Shown here: positions 54,966 through 64,000 of the stretch, in pieces
How the letters are laid out: every line of letters begins with the position of its first letter
Position numbering within the stretch: position 1 is the first letter of the stretch
Assembly: GCF_900129865.1 (NCBI RefSeq)
Contig: NZ_FQXD01000005.1
Span: forward strand, 62,001-126,000
DNA: 64,000 bases
Direction of reading: 5' to 3'
Source: Virgibacillus chiguensis
Lineage (GTDB): Bacteria; Bacillota; Bacilli; Bacillales; Amphibacillaceae
The notes under the pieces: generated by a model
The model's database searches: none
The model's input: the letters and a program-made list of their open reading frames with translations, nothing else
What the model was told of the DNA's origin: nothing
Position numbers and translations under genes: made by a program

Positions 54966-56204
54966 ATGGTTACTGAACAAGTACAAAAAAAATATGCTAC
55001 ATTAGCACTTCGTACAGGTGTTAATTTACAAAAAGGGCAAGCTTTAATGATTAATGCACCAATAGAAGGGGCGGACTTCACAAAAATTGTAGTCCGCAAA
55101 GCTTATGAAATGGGAGCGAAAAACGTACATATTAATTGGGTAGACGACGAACTAACACGGCTTAAGTTCGAATATGCTCCCGATGAAGTCATTGCCCATT
55201 TCCCAGAATGGAGAGTCATGCTTCATGAAAGTTTTGCTGAGGATGGAGCAGCAGTTTTAAACATTCGTTCAACGAATCCAGACTTATTGCAAGGAATTGA
55301 CTCAGCTAAAGTGGCAAAAGCAAATAAAGCAGGCGCAGAAGCTATGAAAAATTTTCGCAAATATACAATGAATGATAAGATTGCGTGGTCCATTATTTCG
55401 ATCCCTACAGGGGACTGGGCGCAAAAGATTTTTCCTAATAAATCAAGAGCAGCTGCTATAGAGAGCCTTTGGGAGGCGATTGTGAAAATTGTTCGTGTAG
55501 ATATGGATGATCCTATAGCTGCTTGGGAGGAGCATAATGCTTCTTTACGTGTGGCAAGAGAGGTTTTAAACGATAAAAACTATAAGAAGCTTATTTTTAA
55601 AGCACCAGGTACAAATTTGGAAATGGAGCTACCAGAAGGGCATATCTGGAAAGGCGGCTCTGCCCAAACGGAGGGTGGTATAACGTTTAACCCGAATATG
55701 CCAACAGAAGAAGTGTTTAGCTTGCCGCATAAATATCGCGTGAACGGTACTGTTTCAAGTACGAAGCCGTTGAATTATGGCGGAAGCTTGATTGATCGAT
55801 TCAAATTAACATTTAAAGATGGAGAAGTTGTTGATTTTACCGCTGAACAAGGTCAAGATACATTAGAGCATTTACTAAATGTTGACGAAGGCTCTAAACG
55901 TCTTGGTGAAGTGGCTCTTGTTCCTCATGAATCACCGGTATCGCAGTCTGGGCTCATTTTTTACAATACGTTATTTGATGAAAATGCTTCTTGTCATATC
56001 GCATTAGGAAAAGCTTATCCAACGAACTTGGAAGGCGGAGCGCAAATGAATGAGGAGGAATTAGATCAACATGGCGTTAACGATAGCTTAAGTCACGTTG
56101 ACTTTATGATTGGTTCGGATCAACTTGATATCGATGGCGTATTTGCCGATGGCACAACTGAGCCGGTGTTTCGGAACGGAACATGGGCGTGGAAAAAGAA
56201 GTAA
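54966..56204 (+). CDS. ampS: Aminopeptidase, M29 family (AmpS)
   Basis: 412 residues from the ATG at 54966, right after TTGGAGG; upstream in-frame codons lack a site. M29 thermophilic-aminopeptidase pattern: KYATLALRTGVNLQKGQALMINAP, GAKNVHINWVDDELTRLKF, EGGITFNPNMPTEEVFSLPHKYRVNG with metal-ligand Glu and His, EVALVPHESPVSQSGLIFYNTLFDENASCHIALG with further Glu, His and Asp ligands, and HVDFMIGSDQLDIDG. It removes N-terminal residues from peptides in the cytoplasm. Terminated by a perfect 21-bp hairpin. Confidence 0.95.
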   Translation: MVTEQVQKKYATLALRTGVNLQKGQALMINAPIEGADFTKIVVRKAYEMGAKNVHINWVDDELTRLKFEYAPDEVIAHFPEWRVMLHESFAEDGAAVLNIRSTNPDLLQGIDSAKVAKANKAGAEAMKNFRKYTMNDKIAWSIISIPTGDWAQKIFPNKSRAAAIESLWEAIVKIVRVDMDDPIAAWEEHNASLRVAREVLNDKNYKKLIFKAPGTNLEMELPEGHIWKGGSAQTEGGITFNPNMPTEEVFSLPHKYRVNGTVSSTKPLNYGGSLIDRFKLTFKDGEVVDFTAEQGQDTLEHLLNVDEGSKRLGEVALVPHESPVSQSGLIFYNTLFDENASCHIALGKAYPTNLEGGAQMNEEELDQHGVNDSLSHVDFMIGSDQLDIDGVFADGTTEPVFRNGTWAWKKK

Positions 56205-56235
56205 TAAACGGATTGCTTGTTTGGGAATAAGCAAT

Positions 56236-56290
56236 AAACCAAAACATCCATCTCGAGTGTGTGAGTCGAGATGGATGTTTTGGTTTACAC
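56236..56290 (+). terminator. Terminator of ampS
   Basis: A perfect 21-bp stem (56236-56256 with 56266-56286) around a 9-nt loop, with TTT in the 3' arm. Confidence 0.92.
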
Positions 56291-56361
56291 TATAGGAAAG
56301 TTTAAAAGTTTAAAGATTTATCGTATAAGCAAAGCGACAGCGTTTTTCCGCCATATGACTT
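56288..56361 (+). repeat. Dispersed repeat R2 copy, 5' part
   Basis: ACTATAGGAAAGTTTAAAAG, then GATTTATCGTATAAGCAAAGC and the first hairpin arm TTTTTCCGCCATATGAC; the 3' arm and tail are replaced by an R1 piece that begins at 56362. Confidence 0.75.
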
Positions 56362-56450
56362 ATTGCCCTACGATAAGTCATCATCGGTTCGTTCCCTCAT
56401 CGTAATCTCTTTTCGGTGATTCGTTCCATTCGCTACGTTGCTAAACGGGC
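56362..56450 (+). repeat. Dispersed repeat R1, copy 8 (short partial)
   Basis: ATTGCCCTACGATAAGTCAT, ATCGGTTCGTTCCCTCATCG, ending CGCTACGTTGCTAAACGGGC. Same short form as the copy at 31358. It abuts an R2 piece. The stretch to 56568 contains nothing else. Confidence 0.85.
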
Positions 56451-56568
56451 TCTTGCGCCTATGCTCCCCAGCATCACTTTACCATATTGGCGGTAGCTTT
56501 AGGCCATGCCTATGGATTACTAACCATTTGGGAGGAGATGGGGGACTCCTCGCTGATTAAGATGCGCT

Positions 56569-58710
56569 TTATAAATGACCGTGCTTCGTTAAAACAGCCT
56601 TGATTTTTGTATACCCAAATGTGTCTGGTAAAGAATCTTTTAATGGTTTTAGTTTTGGTTCGTCCAATTGTTCGCGAGCAGCTAAAACGGCTTCTTCTTC
56701 CTGTGAGGTGAAAAATATTTCCCAAGCGATGGGATATCCGTCTTTAAAGGCTTTAAACAAATGGTTTTCGATGGTTTGTACAGATAGCTCGCGCATAGTA
56801 GCGATGTCTTGAATTGCTTTTCCCGACCGAAATAGCTGATAACTTATGATGTGACTTGGCTTGTCTTCCTGTTTAGGATTCGATTTTTTTATAGGTCTTG
56901 ATTCTTGAATAGGAATTACTTTTTGAACATCAGGGTGTTCTTCGCGCCATTTTTGAATAACGGTTAGAAACGCTTCTCCATACTGGTCAAACTTTCTTTC
57001 GCCAACTCCTTTAATCAGTAACATTTCTTCTTTAGTAGTTGGAAAATACCTACTTAAATCTTTTAGTGTTGCATCGGAAAACAGAATGTAAGGTGGCACG
57101 TTTTGTTCTTCCGCTAGCTGCTTTCTTAATTGTCGTAGTGAAGTGAATAAATCTTCATGATAATCTGCTACGTCATTTGTTGGCATAGGAGCAGTAAACA
57201 TCCAAACGGTTTTTTTCCCTTTTAATATATCAACGGATTGTTGGTTCAACTTTAGTGTTGGAAATTTCCCTTCTTCGGTTGCTAGCAATTGTTCAGCAAT
57301 TAAAAACTGGATCCATTCTGTCAGTTCTTTTTCGGTATAGGCGGACAGGATACCGTATGTAGATAAAGTATGTAGGCGGAATTGCCTCATTTTCCTATCT
57401 TTAGACCCTTTTAACACTTTAGCTGTCATACCTACGCCAAATTTTTCGCCCATTCGTTTTACGCAGGAGAGGATTTTTTGTGCCTCTTCTGTCATATCCA
57501 CTTTTTCTTGTCGTTTTACACAATTGCTACAGCGCCCGCATCTTTTTTTCAATGAAGCGTGAAAATAACCTAAAATATATTCGGTTAAGCAACTATGTGT
57601 ATGACAGTAATTAATCATTGCTTGTAACTTACGGTATTCTGCTTGCTTCACAGTGTCTTCCATATTAGATTGTTCAATTAAAAATTTTTGTAGTTGAATA
57701 TCCTGCGGAGAAAATAACAGGATACAATCACTTTTCTCTCCATCTCTGCCAGCTCTACCAGCTTCTTGGTAATACGATTCAATATTCATTGGCATGGCGT
57801 AATGAATCACAAAGCGAACATTAGATTTATCAATTCCCATACCGAACGCATTCGTTGCTACCATAAGTTGTTTTTCATCATGAATAAAGGCAGCTTGGGC
57901 TCTTTTTCTATCCATTTCTGATAATCCTGCATGATACTTTGCCACAGAATACCCTTGAGCTTCAAGCTGATCATAGAGAGAATCCGTTTGTTTTCTTGTA
58001 GCTGCATAAATAATCCCAGATTCTTCTTTCCGTTCTTGTAAGAAAGATTGAATGTAAGTGCGCTTATCTCTTCCTTTAATGACATGAAAAGCTAGATTTT
58101 CTCTTTCAAAACCTGTGTTAACAACATTTTCAATATGTAGTTGCTGCTGAATATCTTCAATTACTTCTGTAGTGGCTGTTGCTGTTAGAGCCATCATCAC
58201 AGGTCTTTTTGGTAACTGTTGCAATTGGGGAATAATGGAGCGATAGCTAGGTCGAAAATCATGCCCCCATTGAGATATACAGTGTGCTTCGTCAAAAGCA
58301 ATTAAGGATATGCGTATGCGGTGCAATACACGCATAAAAAAGCTAGATTCAAATCGTTCTGGAGCTACATAGACAAACTTGTATCTTCCTAACGACATGT
58401 CCTGTAGACGCGTTTGCTGCTGTTCTGGAGATAAGGAACTATTGATATATGTAGCCGCAACCCCTAAAGCTTGTAAAGCATCCACTTGATCCTTCATTAA
58501 AGAAATAAGTGGGGAGATAATAATTGCTGTTCCCTCTAAGGCTAGTCCAGGTATTTGATAACATAACGACTTTCCGCCTCCTGTAGGCATAACAGCAAGA
58601 ATGTTGTTTCCATTTATGATAAAGTCAATAGCTTCCTTTTGACCTGGTCGAAATTGTTGGTAACCAAAATAGGTTTGTAATAGTTTCTCTTCACGTAAAC
58701 CCAATGTCAT
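56569..58710 (-). CDS. recQ: ATP-dependent DNA helicase RecQ
   Basis: 713 residues, RBS AAAGGAGG. Helicase core: FRPGQKEAIDFII, Walker A MPTGGGKSLCYQ, DEAH box FDEAHCISQWGHDFRP, TATAT, and motif VI QEAGRAGRDG. Then the RecQ zinc region with cysteines in THSCLTEYIL and KRCGRCSNC, the RQC winged helix, an HRDC domain (about 515-595, EMLLIKGVGERKFDQYGEAFL), and an extra C-terminal HTH-like domain (about 620-690, AIQDIATMRELSVQTIENHLF) found in longer Firmicute RecQ proteins. It unwinds DNA 3' to 5' in recombination repair. Monocistronic. Confidence 0.95.
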   Translation of the reverse strand: MTLGLREEKLLQTYFGYQQFRPGQKEAIDFIINGNNILAVMPTGGGKSLCYQIPGLALEGTAIIISPLISLMKDQVDALQALGVAATYINSSLSPEQQQTRLQDMSLGRYKFVYVAPERFESSFFMRVLHRIRISLIAFDEAHCISQWGHDFRPSYRSIIPQLQQLPKRPVMMALTATATTEVIEDIQQQLHIENVVNTGFERENLAFHVIKGRDKRTYIQSFLQERKEESGIIYAATRKQTDSLYDQLEAQGYSVAKYHAGLSEMDRKRAQAAFIHDEKQLMVATNAFGMGIDKSNVRFVIHYAMPMNIESYYQEAGRAGRDGEKSDCILLFSPQDIQLQKFLIEQSNMEDTVKQAEYRKLQAMINYCHTHSCLTEYILGYFHASLKKRCGRCSNCVKRQEKVDMTEEAQKILSCVKRMGEKFGVGMTAKVLKGSKDRKMRQFRLHTLSTYGILSAYTEKELTEWIQFLIAEQLLATEEGKFPTLKLNQQSVDILKGKKTVWMFTAPMPTNDVADYHEDLFTSLRQLRKQLAEEQNVPPYILFSDATLKDLSRYFPTTKEEMLLIKGVGERKFDQYGEAFLTVIQKWREEHPDVQKVIPIQESRPIKKSNPKQEDKPSHIISYQLFRSGKAIQDIATMRELSVQTIENHLFKAFKDGYPIAWEIFFTSQEEEAVLAAREQLDEPKLKPLKDSLPDTFGYTKIKAVLTKHGHL

Positions 58711-58777
58711 GTTCCTCCTTTACCCCATCCATCTTAACATATTTTACAGTTTACGTTACCAAGGCTGAAGAAAAAAT

Positions 58778-58822
58778 AAAAGTGGTTCTAATCATAAAAG
58801 CTAAATAATTAAAACCACTTTT
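58778..58822 (-). terminator. Terminator of brnQ
   Basis: AAAAGTGGTTCTAAT (58778-58792) pairs with ATTAAAACCACTTTT (58808-58822) with one mismatch region; T-rich on the minus-strand exit. Confidence 0.85.
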
Positions 58823-58858
58823 TTATTTCCCTCATAGACTAATATAAAAATTTTTCAT

Positions 58859-60157
58859 TCAAACAGACGCTTCACGCTTTTGTATTTTGGATAGAACCCA
58901 ACCAATGAATCCGCCGATGATTGCAGGAAGCAACCAACCTAATCCGATATTAGAAAACGGAAGCATAGCCATATATTCCGAGAAAAATGACATTTTTACT
59001 CCTAATTCTAGTATTCCGTCATACAAGCTGACGATAGCAGTAAAGAGGATGGCTCCTCGATAAACAGCTTGCTTATTTTTAAACAGTGGCTGCAAAAAGG
59101 TAAGTAGAATAAGCACAATAGCAATTGGATATAAGAAAACAAGTACTGGTACAGAAAAACGAATGATTGTATTTAGTCCTTGGTTGGCTATGAGATAACT
59201 TGCGAATGTAATAATGACCGCAAGCCACTTATAGGGTACTGGACTGATTTTTGCGAAAAATTGCGAAGCGGCTACAACGAGTCCTACAGATGTTGTAAAA
59301 CAGGCTAATGTTACGATAATCCCTAGTAACAAGGTACCTGACGTGTTAAATATTTGCGTAGCTGCTTCTGACAATATCTCGCCGCCATTTACAAACGAGC
59401 TACCATTCGGCATTCTCGCACTAATCCAACCGAGAGAAGTGTAAACAATAGCTAGTCCAATTCCTGCTATTGTTCCGGATTTTAACGTTGCTTTTATAAT
59501 ATCTGCTTTTGTGGATAATCCACGCTCTTTAAAAGTTTGCACAACAATAATACCAAAGGCTAATGCAGCGATCGCATCCATTGTTAAATATCCTTCAACA
59601 AAACCTGTAAAAAATGGATTTTGGGCATAATCACCAGAAGCTGTTGGTAGTGGTTGATCAAATAAAATAAGTCCTCCAATGACTAGCGCTGCAATGGAAA
59701 GCAATAGGATTGGCGTTAGTAGCTGGCCGATGCGATCCACCATTTTGGACGGGTTTAAGCTGACGAAAAGAACAGCTAAGAAGAATATGCTCGTAAATAG
59801 CAATAAAGCTGCTGAAGAAGTATTTTGTAATAGCGGTTCAACGCTCATTTCATAACCAACAGTCGCCGCTCTTGGTATGCCAAAAAATGGTCCGATTGCT
59901 AAATAAACAAGACAGGTGAAAATAAGTCCAAACAAAGGATGAACATGATTTCCAAGTTCTCTAGCATCATTTTTTACATAAGAAATTGCTGTAACTGCTA
60001 AAATTGGTATGCCAATGCCAGTAATGATAAATCCGATAATAGCTGAAAAAAAAGACGAGCCTGAAGAAACTCCTAAAATAGGAGGATAGATTAAGTTACC
60101 AGCGCCGAAAAACAAAGCAAATAGCATAAAACCAATAATAAATGTATCACGTTTCAT
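58859..60157 (-). CDS. brnQ: Branched-chain amino acid transporter BrnQ
   Basis: 432 residues from the ATG at 60157 (ACGGAGGGA upstream; an earlier ATG at 60184 lacks a site). About twelve helices. BrnQ signature at the start: GFMLFALFFGAGNLIYPPILG, then GFVEGYLTMDAIAALAFGIIVV and LGWLLPAIIGGFIGW near the end. Na+-coupled uptake of leucine, isoleucine and valine. A CodY-like box lies about 212 bp upstream. Confidence 0.94.
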   Translation of the reverse strand: MKRDTFIIGFMLFALFFGAGNLIYPPILGVSSGSSFFSAIIGFIITGIGIPILAVTAISYVKNDARELGNHVHPLFGLIFTCLVYLAIGPFFGIPRAATVGYEMSVEPLLQNTSSAALLLFTSIFFLAVLFVSLNPSKMVDRIGQLLTPILLLSIAALVIGGLILFDQPLPTASGDYAQNPFFTGFVEGYLTMDAIAALAFGIIVVQTFKERGLSTKADIIKATLKSGTIAGIGLAIVYTSLGWISARMPNGSSFVNGGEILSEAATQIFNTSGTLLLGIIVTLACFTTSVGLVVAASQFFAKISPVPYKWLAVIITFASYLIANQGLNTIIRFSVPVLVFLYPIAIVLILLTFLQPLFKNKQAVYRGAILFTAIVSLYDGILELGVKMSFFSEYMAMLPFSNIGLGWLLPAIIGGFIGWVLSKIQKREASV

Positions 60158-60368
60158 GATTGTTCCCTCCGTATGAAAAGGCAATGCTTTTCCAAGATGA
60201 TTAACAAGCGTTGTATTTCAACTATTTAAAAAGTGTGAAATTTTAAAGTTAACAGTAAAAAACAATAACTTTTACAACTAGTTAATAAGCCGATTTTTTT
60301 AGAGAATTAGAATTAACAGATAATAATAAATGGAATAGCTTGTTCATGTTTTCTAAGTAAATTGGCCT

Positions 60369-60383
60369 TATAATCTGAAAATT
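60369..60383. promoter_or_regulatory. CodY-box candidate upstream of brnQ
   Basis: TATAATCTGAAAATT matches 12 of 15 positions of the palindromic consensus AATTTTCWGAAAATT. brnQ is a known CodY target in Bacillus. The long distance to the start codon (212 bp) lowers certainty. Confidence 0.35.
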
Positions 60384-60760
60384 TTGCCTTTTTATGTCGC
60401 TTTTTTGAAAATAGTACAAAGCAGTCATTATAGTAACAGGTAATTGTTTTCTATGTCAATAAAACAGTATAAAACTTGTCTTATCTTCACGCCTCTACGA
60501 TGGAAGCCTTCGTTTTATGCCTATTTTAACTTGAAACTTTTGATGCTCAACCCCATGAAAATGAAGGGGTAACTATGGAAGTAGTAAATTTATGCATACT
60601 TCTTTCATACAAAAAATGTAAAAGAAAAAAAGTTTGCAATAATTTATTTTAAATCTTATTTGATAAAAATTGTTTACATTATTGCTTTTCACCTTTAAAA
60701 TGTTTTTATCTTGTGTTTAACTTATAACGTAGGTTCCACGAAAGATAGGTATCTTCTTTA
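60384..60760. other. Long AT-rich divergent region, left part
   Basis: Between brnQ and the antiporter gene about 900 bp lack genes. Only the CodY-like box and an R2 copy stand out. Promoters of both genes must lie here; none is clear. Confidence 0.4.
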
Positions 60761-60855
60761 TACTATTAGGAAAATATAATAGTTTACAGGTTTATAGTAT
60801 AAGCAAAACGCTAGCTTCACCTATAAAGATTTGGTGGTAAGCCAAGTTTTTCTGA
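60761..60855 (+). repeat. Dispersed repeat R2, full copy
   Basis: ACTATTAGGAAAATATAATAG, GTTTATAGTATAAGCAAAACG, hairpin CACCTATAAAGATTTGGTGG and the end TAAGCCAAGTTTTTCTGA; 95 bp. Confidence 0.88.
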
Positions 60856-61058
60856 TGCTATGATGGCTTATCTAGAATGAGTTTAGTTCTAACCGTTTCT
60901 TTAAAGGAAATGAATTTACAAATCAATTTTAAAGCAGTTTATTCTTCTGCTCCTTCAATTTGAACAGTATTTATTATAGTCATTACAATTGGAGGGGCAG
61001 TTCTATACCTCCAAGAAAAGGAGTCATACCAATTTTATTTTAACCGAGGAGGTATAAC

Positions 61059-62918
61059 ATGGTACCATCTTTATTATTTGAAATCATGCTAATCGGTCTT
61101 TTAGGGATCGGATCACAATGGGTCGCTTGGCGTTATCGAATGCCTGCGATTGTCGTTATGTCCATAACAGGGTTGTTGGCAGGCCCTATTTTTGGTTTTT
61201 TGAATCCTGAAGAAGACTTTGGCAGTTTATATAGTCCGATTATTTCTGTAGCTGTAGCCATTATTTTATTTGAAGGAAGCTTAAATTTAAGTTTTAAAGA
61301 ATTACGAGGGCTAGGTAAACCAGTCTTTCGTATTTCAACGGTCGGTGCATTTATCGCATGGATTCTGGGCTCGTTAACAGCACACTATATTGCAGGACTC
61401 TCATGGGCAGTAGCTTTTGTAATTGGTGGTTTGTTTATCGTTACTGGTCCAACGGTTATTATGCCGCTTTTACGCCAATCGAAGTTAAAAGCACGACCTG
61501 CAAAAATTTTAAAATGGGAAGGGATTATTGTCGATCCAATCGGCGCCTTGCTTGCTGTATTCGCTTTTGAAATTATTACCTTCCTAACTGGATCAGAGCC
61601 TGATGTAGCTCAACTCCTTCTATTCTTTGCCGCCTCTATCTTTGCTGCGATTTTTGGTTGGGCTTGTGGAAGGGGTATTGGCTGGATGTTTGAAACCGGT
61701 CATATACCAGAATTTTTAAAGTCACCTGCTGTTGTCATTGTCGTTATTATGTGTTTTACAGTAGCTGATGAAATTGTCCATGAAACAGGGCTATTATCTG
61801 TTACCGCGATGGGGATAACACTGGCGAATATGGGGATTAGCTCGATTTCTGATATGCGTCACTTCAAGGAGAATATATCAATTCTGCTTATTTCAACGAT
61901 CTTCATTATGTTAACAGCTTCTTTGCAATTAGAAACGCTGTTGCACATATTTAGCCCAAATATCATCGGCTATGTTCTGCTTATGATGTTTCTTGTCCGA
62001 CCATTATCGATTTTTCTTTCCACAATAGGAACGAGCTTAACGTTTAATGAAAAAGCGCTCGTTGGTTGGATTGCTCCAAGAGGGATAGTAGCATTAACAG
62101 TGTCTGGTTATTTTGCTGGTGTTTTATCAGAACAAGGATATGAAGATGCGCAAATCTTAACGACGTTAACCTTTGGTCTTGTGTTCTTTACCGTTGTGGC
62201 GCACGGATTTTCTATTGGCTGGTTGTCGAAAAAACTACATTTGTCCATGGAAGGAAGACCAGGAGCAATGATTGTTGGGGCAAATCGATTTACGGTGGAA
62301 CTAGCTAAATCTCTTTCAAAAGCAGATTTTCCAGTTATTATTGTAGACTCTTCATGGGAGAAGTTAAGACCTGTAAGAGAAGCAGGAATTAACTTTTATC
62401 ATGGTAATATCCTATCTGAACAAACAGAATATAATTTAGATACGATTCCATATGAATATTTACTAGCAGCAACAGATGATCATGCTTTTAATTCATTAGT
62501 ATGTACGACATTTATGCCAGAGTATGGAAGGACAAATGTGTTTAAAATTAGTCCATTCGACCAATTTAGTGGTGATTCTGTTAATGTTGTGTCAAGAGTG
62601 GGCGGAAGAATATTGTTTGATAAGAAATTTACAATGGAAGACCTGCTTGATAAATTAGATCATCATTATGTATTTAGACAGACAACGTTAACTAGTCAAT
62701 ATAATTACAAGCAATATTTAGCCGATAAAGATGATGCAACAGTGTTCCTATATCTAATCAAACCTTCTGGGCAACTAAAGTTCTATTCTGAAGAAATGAG
62801 GACGGTGCCTGCTGTAGGAGACCGGATTGTTAGCTTAACACCACCAAATAAAGAAAAAGCAAAAATACAAGCAAAGCTGGAAACACAGCGCAATGGTCAA
62901 TCCAAAGAAAACAGGTAA
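61059..62918 (+). CDS. CPA1-type cation/proton antiporter with C-terminal TrkA-like domain
   Basis: 619 residues, RBS CGAGGAGG. Twelve or so helices up to about residue 395: MPAIVVMSITGLLAGPIFGFL, the FEGSLNLSF motif, VIGGLFIVTGPTVIMPLLR, then WEGIIVDPIGALLAVFAFE with the ion-binding Asp of helix 5, and LVGWIAPRGIVALTVSGYFA. Then a cytoplasmic Rossmann TrkA-N-like domain (about 400-510: MIVGANRFTVELAKSLSKADFPVIIVD) and a TrkA-C-like end. It exchanges Na+ or K+ for H+, useful to a halotolerant cell. Confidence 0.93.
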   Translation: MVPSLLFEIMLIGLLGIGSQWVAWRYRMPAIVVMSITGLLAGPIFGFLNPEEDFGSLYSPIISVAVAIILFEGSLNLSFKELRGLGKPVFRISTVGAFIAWILGSLTAHYIAGLSWAVAFVIGGLFIVTGPTVIMPLLRQSKLKARPAKILKWEGIIVDPIGALLAVFAFEIITFLTGSEPDVAQLLLFFAASIFAAIFGWACGRGIGWMFETGHIPEFLKSPAVVIVVIMCFTVADEIVHETGLLSVTAMGITLANMGISSISDMRHFKENISILLISTIFIMLTASLQLETLLHIFSPNIIGYVLLMMFLVRPLSIFLSTIGTSLTFNEKALVGWIAPRGIVALTVSGYFAGVLSEQGYEDAQILTTLTFGLVFFTVVAHGFSIGWLSKKLHLSMEGRPGAMIVGANRFTVELAKSLSKADFPVIIVDSSWEKLRPVREAGINFYHGNILSEQTEYNLDTIPYEYLLAATDDHAFNSLVCTTFMPEYGRTNVFKISPFDQFSGDSVNVVSRVGGRILFDKKFTMEDLLDKLDHHYVFRQTTLTSQYNYKQYLADKDDATVFLYLIKPSGQLKFYSEEMRTVPAVGDRIVSLTPPNKEKAKIQAKLETQRNGQSKENR

Positions 62919-63000
62919 TCAAATACTCGAAGGCTTTAAAAAGTGAGAACGAACTACCCATGTGCCAAGCAAGTAATGATATCTGAAAACATATTCTAAA

Positions 63001-63053
63001 GAAAAACGATAGCTTGTCGCCCAGTATGAACGGCGAGTGTTATCGTTTTTCTT
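63001..63053 (+). terminator. Terminator of the antiporter gene
   Basis: GAAAAACGATA (63001-63011) pairs with TATCGTTTTTC (63041-63051), with an inner CGCC/GGCG stem. Confidence 0.85.
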
Positions 63054-63057
63054 ATTT

Positions 63058-63147
63058 GCACAATAGGAGAGTATAGATTCTTAAGAGTTTATAGTATAAA
63101 AAACGCAGCTATCGTCACAAAGACTTTGATGATAGCTGCGTTTTTAA
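63058..63147 (+). repeat. Dispersed repeat R2, full copy with altered hairpin
   Basis: CACAATAGGAGAGTATAG, GAGTTTATAGTATAAAAAACG, then a longer stem AAAAACGCAGCTATC...GATAGCTGCGTTTTT in place of the usual one. It follows the antiporter terminator. Confidence 0.75.
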
Positions 63148-63188
63148 AAAATTACATCTATTGCATAAACCGTATACAAAGTTTGCCG

Positions 63189-63371
63189 TTATCTATTAAA
63201 TGCGTCCAACTGTCGATGTACTTCGGCAATTTCTCCTTCTAAACGAATTAATTGTTCCTCGGCAGAAGATACTCTGCCACGCACATACTCCAGTTTATCT
63301 AAATCCCCTTGAATTCGCACATAGTCCGATTTTAATTCATCCAGCTTATCTTGTAATTGTTTTTCATTCAT
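63189..63371 (-). CDS. SE1832-family small coiled-coil protein
   Basis: 60 residues; AAGGAGGG before the ATG. The whole length is a heptad-rich coiled coil (LQDKLDELKSDYVRIQGDLDKLE, EQLIRLEGEIAEVHRQLDAF). DYVRIQGDLDKLE is characteristic of the small SE1832-type proteins of Firmicutes; function unknown. Stands alone, divergent from the GNAT gene. Confidence 0.85.
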   Translation of the reverse strand: MNEKQLQDKLDELKSDYVRIQGDLDKLEYVRGRVSSAEEQLIRLEGEIAEVHRQLDAFNR

Positions 63372-63466
63372 TTCCCTATCCCTCCTTACTATGAGTGTAA
63401 CGAAAAAAGCCTTTACAAAACAGTATAAACTATGTATCGTTTAAAAAAAGCAAAGGGGGAGGCAAG

Positions 63467-64000
63467 GTGAAAGTCCAGTTCGCAAAATCAGTAGAGGCTT
63501 ATGTAGAATTAGTGGAGAAGAAACTTTTAAAAAAAGAAGCATGCAATAATTTAATCCTTGGTATATTAGAGCGTCTAAAACAGAATAACGAAGGTGCCTA
63601 TTATTTAGGGTGGGTAGAAAAGGATAAAGAGCTTCTTTTTCCTTTTATGCAAACAGCCCCAAATAATTGGGTGCTCCCAGATTTGGGGCAATTTGTTGGA
63701 GAAGAGGTGATCCGTGCTGCTGTAAAGCAGATTTGGGATCAAGGTATGGAAGTGCCAGGGGTGATAGGACCAGAACAGTACGCTACTATTTTTGCAAAAG
63801 AATGGGAAGATATTACAGGTAATCAACCCGTAGTTCATATGCAAGAGTGGATTTACCAGTTAGATGCGGTTAATCAAGTGCAGCAGGATGGTGAATTGGT
63901 AATCGCTCAAGAGAAAGATTTGTCATTACTAATTCATTGGTTACAACAATTTGGAGAGGAAGCTGGTGAGAAAATTACAGAAAAACAGGCAGAAGCAATT
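63467..64000 (+). CDS. GNAT family N-acetyltransferase, 5' part
   Basis: 178 codons, GTG start with GGGGGAGG upstream; continues past the window end. MKVQFAKSVEAYVELVEKKL and AYYLGWVEKDKELLFPFMQTAPNNWVLPDLG, then WIYQLDAVNQV and LLIHWLQQFGEEAGE, matching the N-terminal domain of two-part GNAT proteins of Bacillus. The acetyl-CoA-binding half should follow outside. Confidence 0.8.
   Translation, partial: MKVQFAKSVEAYVELVEKKLLKKEACNNLILGILERLKQNNEGAYYLGWVEKDKELLFPFMQTAPNNWVLPDLGQFVGEEVIRAAVKQIWDQGMEVPGVIGPEQYATIFAKEWEDITGNQPVVHMQEWIYQLDAVNQVQQDGELVIAQEKDLSLLIHWLQQFGEEAGEKITEKQAEAI

Overview
The window is a chromosome segment of a low-GC Gram-positive spore-former-type bacterium of the Bacillaceae, probably the Virgibacillus/Oceanobacillus group. 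This rests on gene content and order (ypmR-ypmS, an operon like yvfR-yvfS-yvfT-yvfU, ykpA, yrpB, ykhA and SE1832-type genes), AGGAGG-type ribosome binding sites, an S-box riboswitch and a Bacillus-type GC-rich intergenic repeat. The species call is inference. I saw no rRNA or tRNA gene, CRISPR array, phage or intact transposase. Two genes run off the ends.

Layout. 0-3.6 kb: start of an ABC-type membrane gene, a DoxX gene with a palindromic operator, a MazG-like gene split by a 358-bp IS200/IS605-like insertion, a PH-domain protein and a Cu/Zn superoxide dismutase lipoprotein. 3.9-7.7 kb: gluconate module (gntK, a short-type gnd, divergent RpiR regulator). 7.7-16 kb: a 21-bp tandem array, an MFS carrier, a BceAB-type ABC transporter and a SWIM/SNF2 helicase. 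16-25.4 kb: an orphan regulator, nitronate monooxygenase, a TAXI-TRAP uptake operon, an aldolase remnant, a lysozyme-like protein and RidA. 25.5-31.3 kb: DUF1450, MATE and MFS exporters, a YpuA-like secreted protein and a LysM-3D wall protein. 32-38 kb: a NatAB-like ABC exporter, then an ABC exporter with its own two-component system. 38-45.6 kb: threonine-to-glycine pair kbl-tdh, ABC-F ykpA, a YiiX-like peptidase and ypmRS. 46-50 kb: a SAM-riboswitch-controlled O-acetylhomoserine sulfhydrylase carrying an extra C-terminal domain, rarD, and a wrecked second Cys/Met-metabolism gene. 50-64 kb: cls, ykhA, an alanine/sodium symporter, HxlR regulator, ampS, recQ, brnQ, a CPA1 antiporter, an SE1832 protein and a partial GNAT.

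The most striking non-coding content is two dispersed repeat families that fill most of the intergenic gaps. Family R1 is about 200-270 bp and GC-rich, with eight full or partial copies. Family R2 is about 90 bp with a conserved 3' hairpin ending in AAGCCAAGTTTTTCTAA, and has more than a dozen copies or remnants, several placed where a transcription terminator is expected. R1 sits directly against a broken gene (about 49.7 kb), suggesting that it has moved. Together with the IS200/IS605-like remnant, the 21-bp array and one Bacillus-type repeat, they show a chromosome shaped by small non-autonomous elements rather than by large islands.

Functionally the region is mostly housekeeping and accessory metabolism plus many exporters (two MFS, one MATE, three ABC systems, RarD), fitting a soil or saline-habitat Bacillaceae. 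No obvious new defence or biosynthetic system is present. The best leads are the repeat families, the insertion in the MazG gene, the MetY fusion and the orphan regulator at 16.4-17.6 kb.
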